The notes beneath the pieces were generated by a model. The model was not told the DNA's origin. It worked only from the letters and a program-made list of their open reading frames with translations, and ran no database searches. DNA of 29,241 nucleotides from Corallochytrium limacisporum (lineage: Eukaryota > Opisthokonta): the NCBI GenBank assembly GCA_002811645.1, contig PDIP01000122.1, positions 2,986-32,226 on the forward strand. The letters are read 5' to 3'. Of the stretch, positions 24,896 to 29,241 are shown piece by piece; position 1 is the stretch's first letter, and every line of letters begins with the position of its first letter. The position numbers and the translations under genes are program-made.

Positions 24896-25354
24896 TGCCT
24901 TCAACTACTGATCCGCCCAGTTGACTCAATCTAATTCCATTGTTATATAGATCGTACCGTTATTATCGCTATTGTGACTACAGTTCCGCGGTTCTCCTCT
25001 GCCTTTGTTCAGAATACGCTATGTTGTCACCTACTCATACAGTCTGACGGACCTGGCAAAACCGGCAGCAGACAGTTTGCACTCACACAACCAAGTACCA
25101 TGACAGTCTGTCTAGATCACCTCGGACAAAGGCAACGAAACCACTGTTCCCAGGCAATGAACGAAGCAGGAGAACTGTGTCCGCTGTTACGGTGGCTGGC
25201 TTTTTTAGTTCGGGTCCAATCCGGCCCCTTTCATCAAAGAGACCCAGCGTCCGAACGGCAACGCCTCCGGTAACCCAGCTTCCCGACCCGCGCCCTTGCT
25301 ACCAGGGGAAGCGGCCCCTTGCTGGGGTCGAGGCCGTGAGGGTGAAAGATGAAG

Positions 25355-25367
25355 GGGAGTCTATTTT
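25355..25367 (+). promoter_or_regulatory. Partial copy of the repeated promoter motif (GGGAGTCTATTTT)
   Basis: It shares the 12-base GGGAGTCTATTT core with copies at 16597 and 19773 and the same orientation toward a + strand gene (337 bp upstream), but lacks the TAATT lead and the downstream blocks. Confidence 0.45.
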
Positions 25368-25396
25368 CAACGGGCCACCGGTCCCACCCTCCCCCT

Positions 25397-25408
25397 GGGG
25401 GGGGGGGG
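25397..25408 (+). repeat. 12-bp homopolymeric G run
   Basis: Uninterrupted run of 12 G preceded by C-runs (25386-25395). It is the longest G run of the window, prone to length error in assembly and to slippage in vivo. Confidence 0.8.
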
Positions 25409-25691
25409 CGCGCACACGGGGAACCATTGGGGTGGGCCAAGGTTACGCAGAGGCCCCGAAGCCCTACCACCAAGGTATACAAAGAAATCCGAGACTACTA
25501 GCGAATTATTGTAAGGCCTGGATCTGAGAGAAGCATTGTAGAGAACTGTACGATGGAAATATATATAGTGGCGAACTCGTGACAGTGCGAGACGGAGGCA
25601 GAAGTCAATCAACATGAGTACATGAACCAATGGTAATGGTAGTGTACGTTGCGCTGAACCTGTAGAAACGCAAGTACAAGTACTCAAAAGA

Positions 25692-26771
25692 ATGAGCATC
25701 AGAGGGCCGAGTGCGCAGTTTCCGGCCATGGTCGCCACTGCTGTCAACCGCGCCAAGGATAAAGAGTATGTCATTGATGTACAGGTACTACCTTTGCCCG
25801 GATCTGGCAACGATGAGGCCGTCGCTGTGGGCTACGCAAATGGTCGGATCGAGGTTTTAACTCCGCAAGGGTCCGCGTCGGAGATGTTGACCCAGCAAAT
25901 ATCATTGAAACACCATAATACGCGCATAGTCCGCGTACAGAGCCCGGAAGCCGGGGCAGGGCGACTGCTCTGGAGCTGTAGCAGCGACGGCAGTGCGCTG
26001 CTCACCGATCTTCGCACCCCTCAGAAACCCAGCGTGGTGCTCCCACACGAATTTCCCGCGGTGCAGAGCTTCGCGGTTGATGTACATAATCAATTTGCTG
26101 CGGTGGGATCGGACAAGATCGGGCAGGACGCACACGTTGCTGTCTACGATCTGCGTGGGCCGGCGCGGAAAGTCGGGCATTTCAGCGATGCACACAGCGA
26201 CGACGTCACTGCCCTGTGTTTCCATGCACAGAGTCCATCATCGGAAGCTGTGCTGCTGTCCGGCAGCACAGACACCATGTTCAACGTCTTTCACTGGCAG
26301 ACGGGACAAATTGGCTCCGGGTCGGCGACTGATTCGTTTGTCATGGATGAGGACGAGTTTCTGCGCTACACTTGCACGACCTCTTCAATCGCGAAGCTTG
26401 GTACGTTCGGACCTGGTGGTAAATATGCCTATGCACTATGCCATGACGAGGCATTTACCGTCTACGATCTGCAGACCGGCGATGAGTTGGTCCACTTCGC
26501 GGATGTTCGCGTGCCGTTGCAGGCACCCGCAGTCGACGGTCTGTGGGACCAACTGATCGATGGCATTTACATTGAAGACACCACGCGATTCTACCTCGCA
26601 TCCAGCACAAGCAATGGTACATTTTCCCTGCTACACGTGAACAAGGGTAGCGTGCAAAAGGGTGCGGAGATAACACAGCCACATACGGAACTGATTCGAA
26701 CACTGCATAACCGTGGTCGGGTGCTGTATACCGGAGGTGAGGATGGTGCGGTGGTGCGGTGGCAGTTGTAG
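25692..26771 (+). CDS. WDR89: WD40-repeat protein, WDR89-like
   Basis: A 359-aa protein from the ATG at 25692. It is built of about six to seven WD40 blades: AVAVGYANGRIEVL, LLWSCSSDGSALLTDLRT, HVAVYDLRG, HSDDVTALCFH...VLLSGSTDTMFNVFHW, YALCHDEAFTVYDLQTGDEL, HTELIRTLHNRGRVLYTGGEDGAVVRWQL at the C-terminus. Order and spacing, the short DLR and DLQTG blades, CHDEAFTVYDL (WDR89: THDEGFYWWDL) and the closing TGGEDG-V-RW resemble WDR89 (387 aa in human). WDR89 has no well-established biochemical role, so function is open beyond a propeller scaffold. It shares a divergent promoter with IFT140 and converges with LDHD across 212 bp. No targeting signal is seen. Another single-propeller WD40 family is possible. 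Confidence 0.8.
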   Translation: MSIRGPSAQFPAMVATAVNRAKDKEYVIDVQVLPLPGSGNDEAVAVGYANGRIEVLTPQGSASEMLTQQISLKHHNTRIVRVQSPEAGAGRLLWSCSSDGSALLTDLRTPQKPSVVLPHEFPAVQSFAVDVHNQFAAVGSDKIGQDAHVAVYDLRGPARKVGHFSDAHSDDVTALCFHAQSPSSEAVLLSGSTDTMFNVFHWQTGQIGSGSATDSFVMDEDEFLRYTCTTSSIAKLGTFGPGGKYAYALCHDEAFTVYDLQTGDELVHFADVRVPLQAPAVDGLWDQLIDGIYIEDTTRFYLASSTSNGTFSLLHVNKGSVQKGAEITQPHTELIRTLHNRGRVLYTGGEDGAVVRWQL

Positions 26772-26983
26772 CGTCTCTGTAGATCTCGAGAACGTTCAAG
26801 TCTTTGCTAGTGCTTCTAAGTGAATTTATCAAAAAAGATATAGTTGCAATGTAGATAGTCCTTTGCCAATAAGAGTGTCCTGTTGAAAAAAGTCTCATCA
26901 GGATCGTCGTATGTCGGTTTTTCCTATTATGAGTACGTATTCTTTTGAGACGGTTAACGGAGTTGTGGCTACCGCCTCTCGCA
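26772..26983. other. Convergent 3' spacer, WDR89-like / LDHD
   Basis: 212-bp AT-rich spacer with no coding features and no exact AATAAA. Confidence 0.4.
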
Positions 26984-28462
26984 TCATACGATCTTGCCGG
27001 GATTCATGATGCCGTGTGGATCAATAGCGTGCTTAATACTGCGCTTGATATTCATGGCCGCCTCGTTAAACTGTTTTCCGAGATACTTCTTCTTTCCCAG
27101 CTGCACACCGTGCTCGCCGGTAATTGTGCCGCCCAGGCGCAGCGCGCGCTCAATCAGGTGCCCGTTGAACTCTTCCGCGGCCTTGATCTCGTCTGGATTG
27201 CTCACGTCCAACATCATCATACAGTGGAAGTTGCCATCCCCGACGTGTCCGACAATCGGGGCAGTAATTCCATACTTCTTGATATCTGCCTTTGTCTCCA
27301 ACACTGCCTGCGATAGCCTGCTGATCGGTACCGCAACATCTGTGCTCCAACCTCTAATGCTCTCGCCCTTGCGCATGTTCTTGGCTGCATACCAAGCGTT
27401 ATGGCGGGCGTGCCATAGACGGTTCCGCTCTTCTTGGCGCACCGCCCATTCAAAGTCACTTCCGCCCAAGTCTGTAACAAGATCTTTGACCATGTCCGCC
27501 TGGCTTTGCACGCTCTGCTCGTCACCCCCGTTGAATTCAAGAAACAGGGTCGGCTTCTCCGCGAAGGACATGTTCGAGAACTCATTTACAGCACCAATCT
27601 CTATTTCATCCAGGAACTCGATGCGCGACACTGGGATTGCGCACTGCATGACAGCAATCACGGAGTCGACGCATCCTTCGAGGGTGTCGAAATTGCACAC
27701 TGCAGCGGCGGTGTACGCTGGAACTCCGTGCAACCGCAATGTTGCTGACGTGATCAGTCCAAGCGTTCCCTCAGCACCGATAAATAGTTCTGTGAGATTG
27801 TAGCCCGCTGATGTCTTTCGCGGGCGCGTACCCTCGCCCGCTGTATGCATCACCTCGCCGGAGGGAAGGACAACCTCCAAGTTGCAGACGTTATCCTTGA
27901 TGGTACCGTAGCGCACGGTGTTAGTACCACTGGCCCCCGTGCTCACGAGACCACCCACACTTGCGTCGGCACCGGGGTCGACCGTAAACATGAGGCCGTC
28001 GTCCTTAACCGCGTGGTTGGCTGCCGTACGGGTGACCCCGGCCTGTACCTCCATGTTCATGTCCTCAGGCCAGACCTCGAGGATCTTGTCCATACGTTCC
28101 GTTGAAATGCAGAGACCGCCTTTCAAGGCGCAGACGCCACCCTCGAGACCCGTTCCTGTGCCGTAGGGGATGACGGGGATCCGATCCTTTGCGCAAAGTT
28201 TGACGAGTTCGCTTACCTCGGCGGTGGACTCCGGGAAGACGACCAGGTCCGGCGGACTGGAGTCAATCAGGCCCTCATCGGCACCGTAAAACATGCGCTG
28301 GCTTTCTGCAGCTGTAGCATGTTCCTTACCAACAATTCCTTCTACAACAGACAGGGCTTGTGCGGACAGGGCCCGGATCGCATTGAAGGCAATCTCCTTC
28401 TGTAGGGGAACCAGCCCACTGCGCTGGCGCAGGATGGCACTATGTACGGTGCGCAGAGACAT
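26984..28462 (-). CDS. LDHD: Mitochondrial D-lactate dehydrogenase (cytochrome), FAD-dependent
   Basis: A 492-aa protein from the ATG at 28462. The first 35 residues (MSLRTVHSAILRQRSG...) are rich in Arg, Ser and Leu and lack acidic residues until E23, as expected for a mitochondrial presequence. The FAD-binding PCMH-type domain follows: PPDLVVFPESTAEVSELVKLC (70-90), VIPYGTGTGLEGG (97-109), VDPGADASVGGLVSTGASGTNTVRYGT (161-187) and FIGAEGTLGLIT (227-238). The C-terminal FAD-oxidase domain has GHVGDGNFH (405-413), with the conserved histidines, and GEHGVQLGKKKYL (449-461). Length matches animal LDHD. The enzyme oxidises D-lactate (and other D-2-hydroxyacids) to the 2-keto acid, passing electrons to cytochrome c. 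D-2-hydroxyglutarate dehydrogenase is a related alternative, but the motifs read as LDHD. It is intact and complete. Confidence 0.95.
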   Translation of the reverse strand: MSLRTVHSAILRQRSGLVPLQKEIAFNAIRALSAQALSVVEGIVGKEHATAAESQRMFYGADEGLIDSSPPDLVVFPESTAEVSELVKLCAKDRIPVIPYGTGTGLEGGVCALKGGLCISTERMDKILEVWPEDMNMEVQAGVTRTAANHAVKDDGLMFTVDPGADASVGGLVSTGASGTNTVRYGTIKDNVCNLEVVLPSGEVMHTAGEGTRPRKTSAGYNLTELFIGAEGTLGLITSATLRLHGVPAYTAAAVCNFDTLEGCVDSVIAVMQCAIPVSRIEFLDEIEIGAVNEFSNMSFAEKPTLFLEFNGGDEQSVQSQADMVKDLVTDLGGSDFEWAVRQEERNRLWHARHNAWYAAKNMRKGESIRGWSTDVAVPISRLSQAVLETKADIKKYGITAPIVGHVGDGNFHCMMMLDVSNPDEIKAAEEFNGHLIERALRLGGTITGEHGVQLGKKKYLGKQFNEAAMNIKRSIKHAIDPHGIMNPGKIV

Positions 28463-29241
28463 TTACACGGACGTCTGTTTCGCTATTAACTTCAAGTGTT
28501 TTTCAGCAGGTGCACCAGTATCTTAACATGTCAATCTATTCAAGATGATTGAGGTTCGTCCTGTTGCTGGGTCCTTGTACCTTCACGTACCTCGGTCGGG
28601 TCTCTCGTCCGTCATCATCTACCAACCCAACCCCGCGGGGCCCGGGGAGGGGGAGAGGTGAAGGGAGGGAGAGAGCGCAGAGGTTCGGAGAAGGGGGGGG
28701 AGGTGTCGCTTCCGTCCCAACGAGCTTCACTCCAGAACCCAAAACCCCCGGGGCAGGTGGAGTAGTCTTCCTCCTGGCACGACAAGCCAGCGGCCCACCA
28801 AAGCCAAAACAAAAAATAAAAGCAACAAAAAAAAAAAAGGAAAAAAAATTCGACCGGGCGATTTGCGGTGTACTTCATTCACCACCACTGCCGCCGAACC
28901 AAACCTTGGCCTGAATCCTTGCCCAACCCCCAGACCCGGCGGAGGGGCCTCCGCCCCCCCCCCCCCTGCTGAATCACCCCTCTCAAATGGATCATTGCGC
29001 ATTCCCTTCAGATCACCGGACAAAGGGGGGGTGGGGAGGGTTTGCGCAAAACCCTTACCAGCTCACGGCCACCCTAGGGGGGGGGTTAATTCCTGCCGGT
29101 CTTGCGCCAATACACACACCCGGCAGAATTTTTTCCTTTGGTGGTTTTCTAGGTACGTACTATCCTCTGCGTCGAAATATTGCTCCAAATCACATTTAAT
29201 CAACCGGAATAAGGAGGGAGGGAGAAATTCGCGCTAACCGA
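28463..29241. other. LDHD upstream region, low-complexity
   Basis: 779 bp to the window end with no credible gene. It is unusually low-complexity: G-rich block with an 8-G run (28693-28700), A-rich tract (28802-28848), hairpin and 13-C run (28938-28966), a 7-G run (29025-29031), TTTGCGCAAA palindrome (29041-29050) and 9-G run (29077-29085). By the strand pattern it should be a divergent promoter with a + strand gene beginning right of the window. Confidence 0.5.
28938..28966. repeat. Perfect hairpin plus 13-C run
   Basis: GGCGGAGG, GG, CCTCCGCC at 28938-28955 forms a perfect 8-bp stem with a 2-nt loop. Its final C's start a 13-C run (28954-28966). Confidence 0.7.

Larger units (their letters stand above)
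24896..25691. promoter_or_regulatory. Divergent promoter region, IFT140 / WDR89-like
   Basis: 796 bp without a supported gene. Minus-strand TATATAA (24943-24949) lies 48 bp from the IFT140 ATG, with an AP-1/Gcn4-type TGACTCA at 24922-24928 between. A GC-rich centre has a 12-G run (25397-25408) preceded by C-runs. A partial copy of the shared motif (GGGAGTCTATTTT) is at 25355-25367. ATATATA (25561-25567) lies about 125 bp before the WDR89-like ATG. Confidence 0.5.

Noticed and set aside
25195-25235. tRNA B-box-like string (GGGTCCAATCC)
   Set aside because: No A box, cloverleaf stems or terminator T-run in the right positions.
24896-25300. Possible RFX X-box for IFT140 (GGCAAC and GGTAAC half-sites near 25132 and 25256-25272)
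   Set aside because: The half-sites are in direct, not inverted, arrangement and no GTTRCC partner is properly spaced, so no X-box can be claimed.
26993-27803. 269-codon + strand frame antisense to LDHD
   Set aside because: It is the complement of a strongly conserved FAD enzyme. The translation is Ser/Pro/Arg-rich and lacks domains.

Overview
This is a gene-dense eukaryotic nuclear segment with 13 recognisable protein-coding genes. Each reads as one uninterrupted frame from ATG to stop, with no intron needed in any of them, including a 6.2 kb nucleoporin frame. There are no bacterial operons, no tRNA or rRNA genes that I can recognise, no CRISPR array and no intact mobile element. The set includes a GORASP-type Golgi protein, a Mis12 kinetochore protein, a NUP188 nucleoporin, an IFT140 intraflagellar-transport protein and a peroxisomal bifunctional epoxide hydrolase. 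This fits an opisthokont with ciliary ancestry. My best guess is an intron-poor unicellular holozoan (Corallochytrium-like); that is inference, not proof.

Layout, left to right: a four-TM membrane protein (+, 617-1441); a carbonyl-reductase-like SDR (-, 1707-2519); an isoprenylcysteine methyltransferase-like membrane enzyme (+, 3291-3890); GRASP/GORASP (-, 3986-4930); NUP188 (+, 5693-11911); bystin/Enp1 (+, 12662-13951); an SLC35A-type nucleotide-sugar transporter (-, 14178-15296); a Siw14/Oca-family atypical phosphatase with a mutated active site (+, 16847-17362); an EPHX2-like HAD plus epoxide hydrolase fusion ending in SKL (-, 17491-19269); a Mis12 homologue (+, 20170-20979); a C-terminally short IFT140 (-, 21182-24895); a WDR89-like WD40 protein (+, 25692-26771); and a mitochondrial D-lactate dehydrogenase (-, 26984-28462).

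The strands alternate almost perfectly; NUP188-bystin is the only tandem pair. Convergent gaps are 95-265 bp, while divergent gaps are 762-1550 bp and hold the regulatory-looking sequence: long C or G runs, a strong G-quadruplex motif, hairpins, a canonical E2F-like site upstream of MIS12, E2F, forkhead and CRE-like sites in the GRASP/NUP188 promoter, and a composite motif (TAATTGGGAGTCTATTT with downstream blocks) repeated in at least two promoters.

The genes are mostly housekeeping functions (nuclear pore, ribosome assembly, Golgi, kinetochore, metabolism) and do not form one pathway. The points most worth following are the shortened IFT140, the Siw14-like protein lacking the CX5R arginine, the shared promoter module, and the E2F-type sites at cell-cycle and nuclear genes.
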